A stretch of DNA of 64,000 nucleotides from Episyrphus balteatus (GCF_945859705.1 NC_079136.1:111930028-111994027); one strand, 5' to 3'. Numbered from the stretch's first letter, positions 43,942-56,800 are shown. A program made the numbers and translations. The notes: generated by a model not told the origin, from the letters alone.

Positions 43942-46465
43942 GAGATAAGAGAGTTGATAATAGAGAAAAGAAGAGCTCGAAGAAAATGGCAAAATACTAG
44001 ATTTCCAGATGATAAAACAACGTTTAACCGTATAAGCAACAATCTTAAAAAACAAATTTATAAATTCAAAAATGATTCACTCAGTACATTCCTAAAGAAT
44101 TTAACGACTGATGCTTCAACCGATTTTTCGCTATGGAAAGCAGCCAAGCGCCTGAAAAGACCGCAGTTACTAAACTCTCCCTTGAAATCTCAAGATGGGA
44201 AATGGATCGGTAACGCAAAAGAAAAAGCTACAAACGCGGCTGAAAATAGCTTACAGCTTGTTGATAAGATAGATGAAAGTGAAATACCAATTGTAAGATT
44301 AAAAGAAGTAAAAAGTATGTGTTTACATCAACTATGAAATAAAAAATCACCAGGTTACGATCTTATTACTGCTCAGGTTATGAAAGAAATGCCTTTGAAA
44401 GCCTTCATAAAACTCCAATATATAATAAATGCATGCCTTAAGCAACGGTATGTCCCACACCATTGGAAAATTGCTGAAGTTATTGTCATACCCAAGCAAG
44501 GTAAGCCACCTACAGAAGTGACGTCTTACAGACCAATATCGCTTATACCAATTATGGCAAAAGTTTTTGAAAAACTGCTTCTGAAGAGACTTAGCAAAAT
44601 TATAGAAGAAAGAAGGTTAATCCCAAATCATCAGTTTGGCTTTAGAAATAAACATTCCACGATAGACCAAGTTCATAGAATAACGGATGTAATAGAAAAA
44701 GCATTAGAAGAAAAACAAGTCTGTTCAGCTATTTTCTTAGATGTTGCTCAAGCCTTTGACAAGGTTTGGCATGAGGGACTTGAGTACAAACTGCAAAGGG
44801 ATCTTCCCAGACAGTACTATGAAATATTAAAATCGTACATCTCAGACCGATTGTTTAGAGTAAGGTACGATCAAGAATATTCGGAATTGAAGAAAATAGA
44901 AGCCGGTGTACCACAAGGAAGTGTCCTAGGTCCTACCCTGTATTTACTATACACAAGGGATATCCCAGTTGGGAATCACACCATAATGGCTACTTTTGCA
45001 GATGATACCGCAATTTTGGTACCCGACAAATGTGTCTCTAGGGGAGCAGTTGCAATATGCCGTCGACACAGTCAGAGATTGGACCGAAAAATGGCGTATC
45101 AAACTCAATGAAACAAAATCTTCACATATAAACTTTACAAATAAAAAGATAAACAATATTCCAATATTCATTAATAATCAAGCTGTACCTTACGCCAATA
45201 CGGCCAAATACCTTGGAATGACTTTGGATGCAAAGCTAAAGTGGAAAGAGCACATCAAAAAGAAAAGAGAAGAACTAAACTTGAAATATAGAAAAATGTA
45301 CTGGTTACTTGGTAACAACTCTGATTTATCAACCCAAAACAAAATAATGCTGTATAATCAAGTACTAAAGCCTGTTTGGACCTATGGTATCCAATTATGG
45401 GGCTGTACAAAGAAAACAAATACCGAAATCATCCAAAAATTCCAAAACAAAGTCCTTCGTGGAATAGTTAATGCACCCTGGTACATAAGAAATAGCGATC
45501 TACATCGTGACTTACAAATAGAAACGGTTACAGAAGTTGTTAAAAAATACGCTGTATCCCATAATCAGAGACTGCAATGTCATACCAATTCTGAAATGGT
45601 GTCCGTCTTGAATACAAGAAACCATGTTCGGAGATTAAGAAGAACCAAGCCTCATGAGCTTATGGTCTAAAAAAACATGGGAAAGTATTAAAAGTTTAAA
45701 CTTCCCCCAAAGTGATTTTACAAAGTTAAGAAAGAAAAATCTGATGTCGATCTCTCAAGATTGGTCCTGATAAAGAGGTCGTTTTAGTGGTTAAGAGTCC
45801 CACACTACTTGGTGTCGAATACTGCCAAGTGTCTTTTGAAGATTTCCTCCCGTCAAAAAAAAAAAAAAAAAAAAAAAATTTGTTTAAGTTTCATTACATA
45901 AACGTTATTCAATACATAAATTATTAAATTTAAACCCCAGTTTTTTCTTCAACTCAGTACCTATACTTATTTTTTCAAATTTTAATAATTAAAACAAAAC
46001 CAAAAATACTTACTTGAAAAATAATTTGTTTTTGATGTTTTGCGTTTAAAACGAAAATGTGTTATTGCTAAGTTGAAGTAAAATATTTGGCATTAATTTG
46101 TACGGTCACTGAGGTGTATGTGTAACATTTTTTTAACATTTTTTTTTTTGGTTTTTCTAACCATAAATAGTCAGTCAAAATTTGACATAAAAAATATCCT
46201 TGCGAACTTTCAGAGATAGGGCTTGAGCATAGTATGTTTTAGTTTGGTTTTATTTTATCTGTATGGCATCAACACTACCTTGTGGATATTTAAATACGGT
46301 TCTTGCCTTTATCAAAGTCTACATGGCTGAATTTGTTTTCAACTTTGTAATTATGATAGATTGGTATTAAACTCGCCAAGAATACTAAGACTTTAACAAA
46401 TTTTGTCAATATCATACTAATCCTTCCTCGCTCCTAAAATTTCAATACTAATTTAAGAGCTTTTT

Positions 46466-46550
46466 TAAGTTTTAATTTTTCGGACTTACAGCGATGCATT
46501 TCGTTTATATAACAAATTAAATCGCGGTAAGTCCGAAAAATTAAAACTTA
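46466..46550. repeat. 85-bp palindrome
   Basis: Arms of 24 bp (TAAGTTTTAATTTTTCGGAC and complement) around a 37-bp centre. Probably a tiny MITE; no target duplication seen. Confidence 0.6.
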
Positions 46551-47222
46551 CAAATGTGTAATAATCGTGAAGAAAAAAGTATAAAATCTAATTTAAAAGC
46601 CTTCATATTTTTTGTTTTATCCATGTTATAATCTTTTTCAATACCTGAATTTTTCAGTCTTTGTTGATTAACTGTTAAGGACAAGTTTCCCACACAAACG
46701 GTGTAGCTAACATAATTTCTAATAATTTGAGCCAAAACGGTGCGAGCTGGTTTCCATATTTTCTCTTAAATAATCTCAATTTTTGCAATAGTGAATCTTT
46801 TGTTGCCTTAACAACTGTAGATTCGTTCCAATTTTTGTATTTCCGCTCTCGTACTGCAAATTTTAGAACTTAGGATGTTCATTAGACCACAGCAACAGCT
46901 ATAGACAACTCTGCCAAAAATCGGAGCAATCTTATTTAATGCATGTTCAAACGTTGTCAAAATTTGGTTGTAACAAATGGGCACCAATCTGTCAGGTTGG
47001 CCTTTAATTTTTATATTTCAATCGCAGTAAACAGGAAATTTGTTTTTTCTTTAATTTATAAAATGTCATTTGAAAAAATTATAAATTAAAAAAATAACAA
47101 ATTTTCTTCGTGTTTTTTCGCAGAAAATGGTGAATAATTGTTAAAAAATTAGTAGTGTGTGTGGTTTTTCGGTTTTTGCGCGTTTTTCGTCAGTAAATAA
47201 AAAAAAATAAGAATTTCGGTAG

Positions 47223-47275
47223 CTGACATTGGTCGCCAAATTGTCATGTTTTGACAATTTAGCGACCAATGTCAG
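47223..47275. repeat. Hairpin of 24-bp arms
   Basis: CTGACATTGGTCGCCAAATT and its complement, one mismatch, with a loop of about 5 bp. Would form a stable hairpin in RNA, but no precursor or expression can be inferred. Confidence 0.6.
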
Positions 47276-48118
47276 TTTGGAAGATATTACCTTTTTATGT
47301 GTACTGTGGTATTGTACATACTTGACTACACTCCAAAAATGTAGAGTTGTTTGGAAAATTTTAGTTATTTTCAGTTAAATTCGAAACCACAAATCGATTT
47401 TATTTTCATAAATCAATTTCATTCTTTTACATATTCCATTCCCATTCCCTTATTATTTATTAAAGATATTACATATGTTAACTTCTATATTTTCATTTCT
47501 ATTTCATTGAGCTTTTCATAAATTTTTTTTCACATTTTAACTACACATATGTATAAACGAACAAAACGTACCAAAGATAATTGAATTATTGAAACCAATA
47601 ACGAACAATTTATTATAAAATTACAACCACTCAATAGGGCTACAAATTGCGACAACATGTCTCACAAAATCAAAAAATCATGTCGTTTAGTAATTGTTTG
47701 CCTTTTCATTTCATAGTGGGTTTTCGTCCCACAGAGAGTAAAGTTGTGAGAGTATAAAAGATTTTTTTTAACTAAAAAAATAACTTTGAACTAAATTCAA
47801 TATTATATTACACTGTGTAACACTCAAAATATACGCGAGCGGAGACCTATCACGTTTTGTAGAGCTATTCGCAATGATTACGAAACGGTATTTTAAAGGT
47901 CCCTAACACCCCCAAAATCTGTAGTTAGGGGCAAAAACGGTTTTTTGGACCTTCACCCATTGAAAAAATTCTAGCTTCGTCAAATTTTTGGGTTGGGTTC
48001 GATATCCCGCTTTTTTTATTCCCGTTTTTATAATCCCGCTTTTAAAATCCCGTTTTTCATAATCCCGCTTTTTATAATACCGTTTCTTATAATCCCGAGT
48101 TTTATAATCCCGTTTTTT

Positions 48119-48220
48119 ACTATCCCGATTTTGCAATCAAAACTAGTTGTTTTATTTTAAAAAATCGCGCGATTTTTTAAAACAAAACAACTAGTTTTGA
48201 TTGCAAAATCGGGATAGTGA
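48119..48220. repeat. 102-bp near-perfect palindrome
   Basis: Arms of about 50 bp with one or two mismatches meeting at AAAATCGCGCGATTTT, with no loop. It starts in the last unit of the CCCG array. Confidence 0.75.
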
Positions 48221-48543
48221 AAAATTAAAACAAATTAAAAATGAGAGATTTTTCTAAACGCATTTAGCTAATTATAACCTTTAACAAAAAATTATAATAT
48301 TAAAAAAAACAAAATGTGAAAAAGTAAACAATGTAATATTAAAAAGAAATCAATTTACAAACTAATATTTAGGTACTTTAAAGTTTCAGAAGAACAATCA
48401 AATCGTGATAATCTCATAGATTTATAATAACTTAAAACGATTACTTTACCTTAAATTAAGTACACACTACACAATCAAAAGAAATTTCATTTAATTATAT
48501 TCCAACATTTGGATACATTTCAACAGTTTTGATATTTAATTAA

Positions 48544-48970
48544 GGGCCAATTTTTCAACAGTCAGTTAAACAGTCAGTTAGTACTTATTCTCCTGATAGA
48601 GAAAAAATCATTTTTTCAACAGGCAGATACAGCTTATTCCTATGAATAAAACTATCTGCTTCTTTCAGAGACGAATAAAAATTATTCTAAGGAATAATAT
48701 CAATAAAAATACTGTGTCAATTGTCAGAGCTGCTTTGAAATAATTTTGACAAAGAATACAGAGGAACACAAGAAAACAAAAACAATTATAAATAAAAAAG
48801 ACGTTTAGTTTTGAATATTATTGAATTTGACAATTTTTTTTTGTTATTCTGTAGAATAAATTATTTTTGATTGAAAAATTCAATGTTGTTATCCGATTGT
48901 TTATGAGCCTAATAAATGTATTCGTCGAACAGTTAACTGACTGTTTATTAGAAGATGGAAAAATCGGCTC
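48544..48970. mobile_element. MITE with GGGCCAATTTTT ends
   Basis: 427 bp, flanked by TAA (48541-48543 and 48971-48973). Ends GGGCCAATTTTT and AAAAATCGGCTC, with CAGTCAGTTA repeats just inside each. Non-coding. Confidence 0.65.
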
Positions 48971-48998
48971 TAAATAAAATTTCTTTTACTCAATTTAA

Positions 48999-49137
48999 TG
49001 GCGTTTTCGATTGGCAGTCCGGAAGCGTCCGGAATCATTCTGAAAGCGTTTTATTCGTACAAAACTGACAGTTTTGTGTGAATAAAAATTTTTCAGAATG
49101 ATTCCGGACGCTTCCGGACTGCCAATCGAAAACGCCA
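48999..49137. mobile_element. MITE, TGGCGTTTTCGATTGGCAG family, copy 2
   Basis: 139 bp, same arms as 19833-19971 with the inner part reversed. Flanked by TAA on both sides. Confidence 0.85.
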
Positions 49138-50026
49138 TAAGATTTTAATCATTTTATGTTTTTTTGTAAAAGAAATACCGTTTTCATAATGTGTTGTAGG
49201 TACATTCTGTGGGCTTTACGACGCAAAAATTAGTTTTACTAATTTTTTGTCTATTTCTTATGATTTTTTTAATTTATGTATTAAGCATGTATTTTGTAAA
49301 AAAACGGGATTTTCGGGATTTGACGGGATTTTAAAATGCGGTATTTTGGAAGACGGGATTTAAAAAATCGGTATTTTAATAGACGGTATTTTGAAACTTT
49401 TTTTTCGGGATTTTCGAAAAACTGGATTTTAAAAAGCGGGATTCCGAAACGCTCCCCAAATTTTTACCTATTTTTGATTTTTTGAAAAATTATTTTATCA
49501 GATTTTTCTTTTTTCAAATAAATTTTTTTTTTAAATTTGACGATTTGACGGTGTTAAGGACTTTTTAAATACCGTTTCGTAATCAGTACGACAAGCTCTA
49601 CAAAACGTGATGGGTCTCCGACCGCGTATATTTTGAAACATGATTTTTGTAACACAGTATTATTATCCATATTTTGTGACTCTAAATCAAAGAAAGAGAC
49701 AGGTGATATCTGATATAATCACGTCAAGTTCAGTTTGTAGACATAATTTGGTTAAGGACACACACAGAAATATTGCAATTAGTAATGAAACAAAAGCTGG
49801 TCATGATCATTTGATTTAATATTAGGTAGGTACATATATTTCGAGAATAAGTACAGCTTTTCTGTGGAACTAACAATAATTTTGACTAAATGGGATTAAC
49901 TCAGGCTCTGTGTTGCATTTTTTTTTCAAACCTGCCTGGTTCGATTGCACAAGGTTAGCCCAGGTTAGCCCAACTTTTGTTTTCGTTAGTTCTTCCCTCC
50001 TTCACTGATTTGGTCTGTCCTTCTTA

Positions 50027-51043
50027 GGCTACGGCCACGTCCTGAGCGGCTGAGCGTCTGAGCGGCTGAGCGTCAGTCCTGAGCGACGAGGTGGCCACGT
50101 CCTGAGCGGCGACCCTGAGCGGCAATCAAAACCCTACAAGTGCAAAAAAAAATTCGATGAGTACTCGGCTCGCACGCGGGAGTCCCAGGTTCGATTCCTA
50201 GAAGTGCCTATTTTTTTTATTTTATAATTATAAATAAAATAAAGTTGGTATGCCATATTGTAGTAAATATAGATCAACACCTAAAACCAAAATTTCAAAA
50301 GAATCTAATGACCTGTTTTCGAAAATTTGATTTAAAAAAAATCAACATTTTTTCAAAAATCCAAAAATGCATTTCTTCAAAATTTTATTTTTGATTTATA
50401 CTAAGACTACATAAATGCTTTTGTATAAAAAATGCTGATAAAATTTAATAAGTCGTTTGAGAGAAATTCAGAATTTAAACAAACGGTTCTATGACAGGTA
50501 CCGTTAATAACGACTTTCGAAAAAATCTTTTTTTGTAAAAAGATAGGCCTTGTCCAAAAACCCATTTTTTATTTTAATCGTTAAAAGAGTTTTTGAGAAA
50601 ATTATACTTTTCTAGGATTGGTGCATCACAGGTATGGTTAGATAAGGTTCTAAAAAAATTAATTCCATACAATCATCTGCACAATCCCAAAAAACTGCTA
50701 CATACCAAGTTTGAAGAGAATTGATCCATCCGTTTAGGCCATAGCTCCTTAGACAGACAAAGATTCGATTCCTGTCGGGGCCTATTTTTTTTTTTTTTAT
50801 TTTTACGAAAAAAATTAATATTACTAACATGTTCATGGCAATTAAGAATATAATGTAGTTCGTCGCTCAGGATTTCAAAATAAAAAGAACAGAGTTGAGC
50901 GGCTGAGCGACGTCGCTCAGACGCTCAGGATTGACGCTCAGCCGCTCAGGGTGTATGTGCCCACCCCCATACATTTTCATACGTTCTAATTTAGTTTTGA
51001 CGCTCAGGATTGACGCTCAGCCGCTCAGGACGTGGCCGTACCC
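50027..51043. mobile_element. Fold-back element with GC-rich repeated ends
   Basis: About 1.0 kb, flanked by TTA on both sides. Ends share TACGGCCACGTCCTGAGCGG and complement. Each end consists of repeated CTGAGCG words (about eight at the left, six to seven at the right), GC-rich against the AT-rich rest. The interior (about 50220-50760) is a reversed copy of the repeat at 4263-5262. Confidence 0.7.
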
Positions 51044-51160
51044 TTAGTTTAAAAATTATATCTCAAAAACCTATTTCAAAATACATATGTAAATAGGAGT
51101 AAAACATATTATTTCAATTAGCCAAGTAAAGCTCAGTGAAGCCAGAAAGAACTGCCACGG

Positions 51161-51736
51161 CCAGTGTTGCCAATAGTGCAGATTTATCTGCATTTTGCAG
51201 ATTTTTAACCCATTCCCAGACTTTTGAGAACCATAAATCTGCAGTGCAGATTTTATTTGCAGCTGAAACTTAACCTTTCAAAGATGAAAAAGGATTACAT
51301 TCCAAAAACTCCAGTAAAATGTCAAGCCAAGGACGAACTAAACATCATTTATTTGGCCAAAAACTACAATTTTTCCTATTATTTAAGTTTAGTCTTCAAA
51401 TCACCTGGAATATTTTTCATAACGTTAAATTTTTTTTCTTTCTTGACTTCTTGATTTCATGATTTCTTAATTTCTAAAATGCAAATTATAAGAAAACTCA
51501 GTACCTACATTTTTGATTTTATATTGGAAAAAGCCCAACTGAACATAAAGCCAAACTTCCAGGGAAGAAACAATTGATAAAAAACAATTTCAGCGAGGAA
51601 AATTGCTCTCGAACCTTGAAGTAATTTTTTTATTTGAAATCAGTTCGCAAACTTTCTCCTAAATTTTAAGAAATCTGCATTACTGATTTTTTTCTTCGTT
51701 TTTGCAGATTTTTCCAAATATTTTCATGGCAACACT
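51161..51736. mobile_element. Probable hAT-type MITE, CCAGTGTTGCCA end
   Basis: 576 bp, ends CCAGTGTTGCCA and TGGCAACACT; flanks TGCCACGG and TGCCACCT agree at 6 of 8 positions, a possible old 8-bp duplication. Subterminal GCAGATTT words repeat. Non-coding. Confidence 0.55.
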
Positions 51737-54192
51737 TGCCACCTCAAAATTTTTGAACCTCACTAGTCTGATTCGTTTTTCCCGCTGTTTTCCATGTTTG
51801 TCCACCCAAAATGTTCATTATTCTTCACCGTCACCCTTCAAAAAAATTTTAGAGCAATTTTAATCCGCTTATACGAAGTCTGAAAAATGAAAAATTGCCT
51901 AAAAAGTTCATATTTTGAGATGGACTTATCAACTCGAGATGGACAAACGGATGGAATATAATCGTTTGATTTATTTTTTTTTATAAAGGAGATACCTACT
52001 CAAAAAAGAAATGTTGCACTGAAAAATTCAAAGTCCCCTAAAACTCCCAAAACTCTACAACCGTAAAATTTTCAGTCAAAATTTTGACTCTACAACCGTA
52101 TAATTTTCAGTTATTAAATGGCTTAAAAATTTCAGATGTATTTACAATTTAGTCAGTGATTAAATTAGAGGAAACTAAGAAAGTCCCTGTGGTGTCATGC
52201 GTAAATTTTGTTGGCAATCTTGGGGGCTTTTGAATTGTCTAGTGCAAATTTTGTATTTTGAACATTTATTATGATTTTGGGAATATATCAAGAGCTCGAA
52301 CTGGACAAAAGATTGCAATTTAAAATTTCGAAAAAAAATAATTTTAATTTAAATCGAAATTCGCATAACAATAGCCAGGCGCGGGGCAGTAGAAAAAATA
52401 CTGGCAAGTTGCCAGTCGTGTAAATCCGACATAAGTACCTAAATAAGTAAGCGTTTCCATAATAAATGTGAAAATATGGGTTGGGTGGGGTCAAAATTCA
52501 GCGGGGTCAAAATTCTTTTTGCAAAATTCTGCTTTATAAAATTCTGTTTTCCTAAATTATGTTTTTGGTTTTTCAAAATTCTGCTTTTCATAACTCAGTT
52601 TGACAAAATTCTGCCAAAAATTAAAAAATGGTTTGGAAAAGTTTAAAAAGCGCGCGCTTTTGACCCGCTCCTTGAAAATGTTTATGAGCGAATGAGATAG
52701 AGCCAAAGCGTAGATATAGATATTCTTTTCCTTTTTTATTGGTATCAGAAAAGACATTCAAGAAAGAAAGTAAAAGTCTTTTATAAAGAAAAGAGGACTC
52801 AATACGCTTCCCTGATAAGCATCAACTTTGTTTTGGAACTTTTCGGTGACATCTCGTTGGAAATTCTATCCTTGTGCTTTGACTTTCTTATAAATAACCA
52901 CGGAACTACACATTGCCTAAGGCTTTGCTTTGTTATTGCGAGGAAGGCAAATGAATGTTCACAACTGACTTTGCTGTGTTCAGTATATCGTTTTTAACCA
53001 TTTTCAAAAACCGTAAAATTGATAAAAAATTTTGAAAAGTTTCGGGTAGAATATATCCGGCTTGGTCCACCTACTATTTCCAGCCATAATATATAATTGA
53101 ATAGCAGGTACCTACAGTTTCAAAAGAAAAAAACACTGGCTGAACATTTTAAAAAACAAATTTTAAAATTTCGTAAAAAAACCTCTGATAATTTCATGAA
53201 TCTTATTTTTTTTAATGTTGTTTTATTCAAAAGTTTTCTTTGTTGTTTAAAAAAAATTAACGCAATGAAATTAAAAAGAAAATCAAATTCCAACGACAGA
53301 AGAAAATAATGCTATTCAAACAATCACAGTGGACATTACAGAAAGGATTACAATTCATCAAACACTTGACCTGGTAAAAATATTCCTGCTTTCTTTTAAC
53401 ACCTCTAATGAGTATTTTTATTTGAACAACAATTCACGCTGTGACTTTTATTAAATCCTATCTAGCAACAATACCCAGACAAACAAAAGAATGTCAGAGA
53501 AAGATTTTCTTTACAATGAGAGAGTGCGGGTGGGATAAAAGGATGTAGGTATATTAATATCCCATCGCTTTTCACACAAATCACCTGGTAACCGAATATT
53601 ATTGAAATTTTCCCTTGGCTTACGATTAGCTTTGTTTGATGTGTAAACTATTGAAATAGACTGTTAAGCGAACAACAGTCCCCATTTCATCATCCTTCCC
53701 TAAATCACAGCATGAAAAATCTTTTACAAATTACTATCAATTAACCCTCCAAAACCCATAATAATGAAATTATCCCTCAATCAAATAGTCCGCTATTCGC
53801 ATTTATCGACTTGAAATTTCTTAACGCTGCTGCTGCAAACGCTGAATAAAGTGGCAAATTACGTGTACCAACTTTAAAAGCTACAATTCGTTTATTTCAA
53901 CCCTCTTTCGAGTTTGATGTTGTTATTTGCAGAGAAAGAGCCGAATTATGTACCCTTCATCACTTTATGTATGTACTTTATGTTTTTATTAAGTTCATCA
54001 ATCCAACCATTTTATTAGTCAGATGGGATTGTCAAACAACGCCCACCTCATCAGTCGATGTTTATCAGAGTTAATTTGAGAAGTGTGTCTCCTGTTTGTT
54101 TGATTTGTTTTGTGTTGCGATAGAAGAGTAAAGGTTAGGTACTCTCACGATTGTTTTTGATGGAAACGAAAGATATGAATTTCGTAGTAGAT
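51737..54192. other. Non-coding stretch with a short array
   Basis: No gene seen. At 52500-52620 words of the form CAAAATTCTG recur about every 17-20 bp, a short degenerate array resembling the CCCG arrays near 48 kb in layout but not in sequence. Confidence 0.4.
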
Positions 54193-55953
54193 ACTCCAGT
54201 CAAAGCGTCGGAAAAAAGGGCCTCACCTTGCGATGAGAGGCACTGTCAGTTTTTATTTCATGGATCGATAGAGATATATTTAAAAGGCTTAAACCCAATT
54301 TCTCACCACCTGATCATTCTTTTTAGCGGAGTTATTCACAAAAATGCATTTTTTGGGATATTTTACTTCTAAGCTAATATCTTTGCTCCAGATTATTGTA
54401 GACCAAAAAATAAACATACATTCTCTTCCTTATAATATTTTCTATCGTTGTATGTAATTCCATTGTATTTGAGCGAGTAAATATAAAATGGCAGCCATTT
54501 AAAGTCAAATTCCTGTTAATAAAAAACACATTTTTGTCATTATTTCGAAAAAAGCTTATATCATAATTGACATTTTTCTAACCTATTTTGTAGCCCTGTT
54601 CATGTCCTGAATTTTACAGAAAAAATGAGCTCTTTATCACCAAAGATGGCCGAGCTATTGATAAATGAACGCATGCAAAATCGGTGCGAAAAGACCCAAA
54701 AATATCGTTTTTTGGGAATAACTCGACTTCAGAATGTCCTACGGCAAAAAATAAAGCAATGAATTGTTCGTTACAATATTTTCTATCAATTTAGTGCACA
54801 GTGTTTTTGTTGAAACAAATAAAAAATAAGTAATATTAAGTCAAAGTCGTTTTTTTGTTTAGCAAACTCTTGCCTTATTATTTTGCAAACGGTGCGAGTA
54901 TTGGCTAAGAAAATAAAATATTATTGTAGTCCTTTAAATTATCTACAATTTAAAAAAAAAATTAGCTCTCTACGACCCACGGGAGCCGAGCTATTATAAT
55001 TTTAAGAAAACATTAATCCGTACGAAAATTCAAAAAAATTTCCCTTGTTTATGATTCGAATACTAGTTCTCAGTGAGAGGGGTTGTTTTCATTGTTTCTT
55101 GTTATAAGAGAATTTGTCTTATGTTTTTTCGTTGGTCATTTGGACCTTTTTTAAAAAATTAATTACTCGGCTCGTGTGGGTCGTAGAGAGCTAATTTTTT
55201 TTTTAAATTGTAGATGATTTAAAGGACTACAATAATATTTTATTTTCTTAGCCAATACTCGCACCGTTTGCAAAATAATAAGGCAAGAGTTTGCTAAACA
55301 AAAAAACGACTTTGACTTAATATTACTTATTTTTTATTTGTTTCAACAAAAACACTGTGCACTAAATTGATAGAAAATATTGTAACGAACAATTCATTGC
55401 TTTATTTTTTGCCGTAGGACATTCTGAAGTCGAGTTATTCCCAAAAAACGATATTTTTGGGTCTTTTCGCACCGATTTTGCATGCGTTCATTTATCAATA
55501 GCTCGGCCATCTTTGGTGATAAAGAGCTCATTTTTTCTGTAAAATTCAGGACATGAACAGGGCTACAAAATAGGTTAGAAAAATGTCAATCATGATATAA
55601 GCTTTTTTCGAAATAATGACAAAAATGTGTTTTTTATTAACAGGAATTTGACTTTAAATGGCTGCCATTTTATATTTACTCACTCAAATACAATGGAATT
55701 ACATACAACGATAGAAAATATTATAAGGAAGAGAATGTATGTTTATTTTTTGGTCTACGATAATCTGGAGCAAAGATATTAGCTTAGAAGTAAAATATCC
55801 CAAAAAATGCATTTTTGTGAATAACTCCGCTAAAAAGAATGATCAGGTGGTGAGAAATTGGGTTTAAGCCTTTTAAATATACCCCCATCGATCCATGAAA
55901 TAAAAACAGACAGTGCCTCTCATCGCAAGGTCAAATGACGCTTTGACTGGAGT
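54193..55953. mobile_element. 1.76-kb palindromic element with ACTCCAGTCAAAGCGTC ends
   Basis: Two arms of about 870 bp, almost identical, meet near 55073. Examples of paired words: CACCTGATCATTCTTTTTAG (54309) with its complement near 55832, and GCTCGGCCATCTTTGGTG (complement of a left-arm block) at about 55500. Changes between arms are few. A similar end, ACTCCAGTCTAAGCGTCGG, occurs alone at about 60094. Non-coding. Confidence 0.8.
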
Positions 55954-56276
55954 AAGATGCACGTTGTATTTAGGACTAAAAAATGGAACTCAGATGAAAG
56001 CAAAAAGTGCAGTATTATTATTAGATTTTCCTTCATTCAGACGACACGAAGTGGTATTTGTACTGCAGTACAGCGGATTTTGAAAGCAGTTTTTTAAAAC
56101 TTTTTTCATTTCGTTAGTCGTTTTTGGTGGTTTTAAAATTGACAAATTGAAAAAGCAAATTGAAAGATTTTAACAAGCCGCATGGAACAATAACCCTTAG
56201 GAGGAAGTGGTCACCCTTCGTACAGTTTTTACTTATTTATTTTTAGTTATTTATTTACTCACTCCATCTTCGCTTT

Positions 56277-56320
56277 CAGAATGATTCCGGACGCTTCCGG
56301 ACTGCCAATCGAAAACGCCA
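56277..56320 (+). repeat. MITE, TGGCGTTTTCGATTGGCAG family, right half only
   Basis: Matches one arm of 48999-49137 from CAGAATGATTCCGGACGC to CGAAAACGCCA; the other arm is missing. Confidence 0.75.
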
Positions 56321-56800
56321 TTATTAATTTATTAATTAATTGAACTTGACTCAGAAAAAAACAAAAACAAATAAAAAACTCAATTTTTCACGATTCGACG
56401 ATTCTGAAACAAATTATTATTTACATATATAAAAATACCAACCTTAATTTACTATAGAATGCGAAAAACTTATTATAGAGGTTTAAATTTCATTTCAATA
56501 AAACTGTAACTCCGTGTTTTGATTGTTATCTGATCAAGAAAATTTACTGGCGGGCATACGTATGCGTACGAATGTGCCCCATGTTTGACTGTACGAATGC
56601 TCCCCAAGCTGTACATAATGCAGAAAAATCGATTTTTGAAAAAATGTACTGAGATTTTGCAATATTTATAATTAAAACACAAATTTAACACTTTAAACAA
56701 CAATTCTTCATTACTGTTTAGCCAAAAACATACTTAACTCAAACACAACATGACATCAAATGTACATAAAAAAATTACTCAGAGCACTAAAAAACACTAA

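Larger units (their letters stand above)
41030..45670 (+). pseudogene. LINE ORF2, endonuclease and reverse transcriptase, disrupted
   Basis: Parts: 41030-41937 endonuclease (TWNANGL, LVSETHF, GGDFNAKHTHWGS, DLIDFFV, SSDHTPV), then after the hAT element 43950-44334 linker, a TGA at 44335-44337, 44338 to about 45050 reverse transcriptase (SPGYDLI, SYRPISLIPI, FGFRNKHSTIDQVH, IFLDVAQAFDKVWH, AGVPQGSVLGP, TFADD), and after a frameshift the C-terminal part to TAA 45670 (VWTYGIQLWG). Catalytic motifs are still readable. The frame across the hAT insertion joins exactly (PLEI-RELIIEK) when the insertion and one target copy are removed. Confidence 0.85.
40741..45876 (+). mobile_element. Second jockey-like LINE, 5'-truncated, split by a hAT element
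   Basis: Bounded by a 12-bp target duplication AATTTGTTTAAG (40729-40740 and 45877-45888) and ends in a run of about 22 A. It begins inside ORF1, so it was truncated on insertion. ORF2 carries a 2-kb hAT-type insertion at 41938-43941, one nonsense codon (44335) and a frameshift near 45050. Without the hAT element the LINE would be about 3.1 kb. Confidence 0.88.
45889..47811. other. Non-coding stretch with two hairpins
   Basis: AT-rich; no coding frame with support. Holds the hairpins at 46466-46550 and 47223-47275, given separately. Confidence 0.45.
47812..49659. mobile_element. Large fold-back element with inverted tandem arrays
   Basis: 1.85 kb. Ends share inverted repeats (ACTGTGTAACA; AAAATATACGCG; CACGTTTTGTAGAGCT; GATTACGAAACGGTATTT). 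Just inside each end lies a short array: left (48005-48125) words like AATCCCGCTTTTTAT, right (49297-49450) the complementary GGGATTTT words. Other elements are nested inside it: the palindrome at 48119-48220, a MITE at 48544-48970 and another at 48999-49137. Class not known. Confidence 0.65.

Noticed and set aside
47223..47275. Hairpin considered as a microRNA precursor
   Set aside because: It is a nearly perfect inverted repeat with a tiny loop in a transposon-rich area; without small-RNA data or conservation it looks like a MITE remnant.
47903..48136. Peptide rich in KKRDYK repeats on the minus strand
   Set aside because: Translation of the AATCCCG array of the fold-back element.
50185..50215. 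GGTTCGATTCC followed by a T run, like a tRNA B box and Pol III terminator
   Set aside because: No A box or foldable tRNA around it. A similar ATTCGATTCC plus T run at 50768 lies at the other border of a dispersed repeat, so it is more likely a repeat junction than a tRNA gene or SINE promoter.
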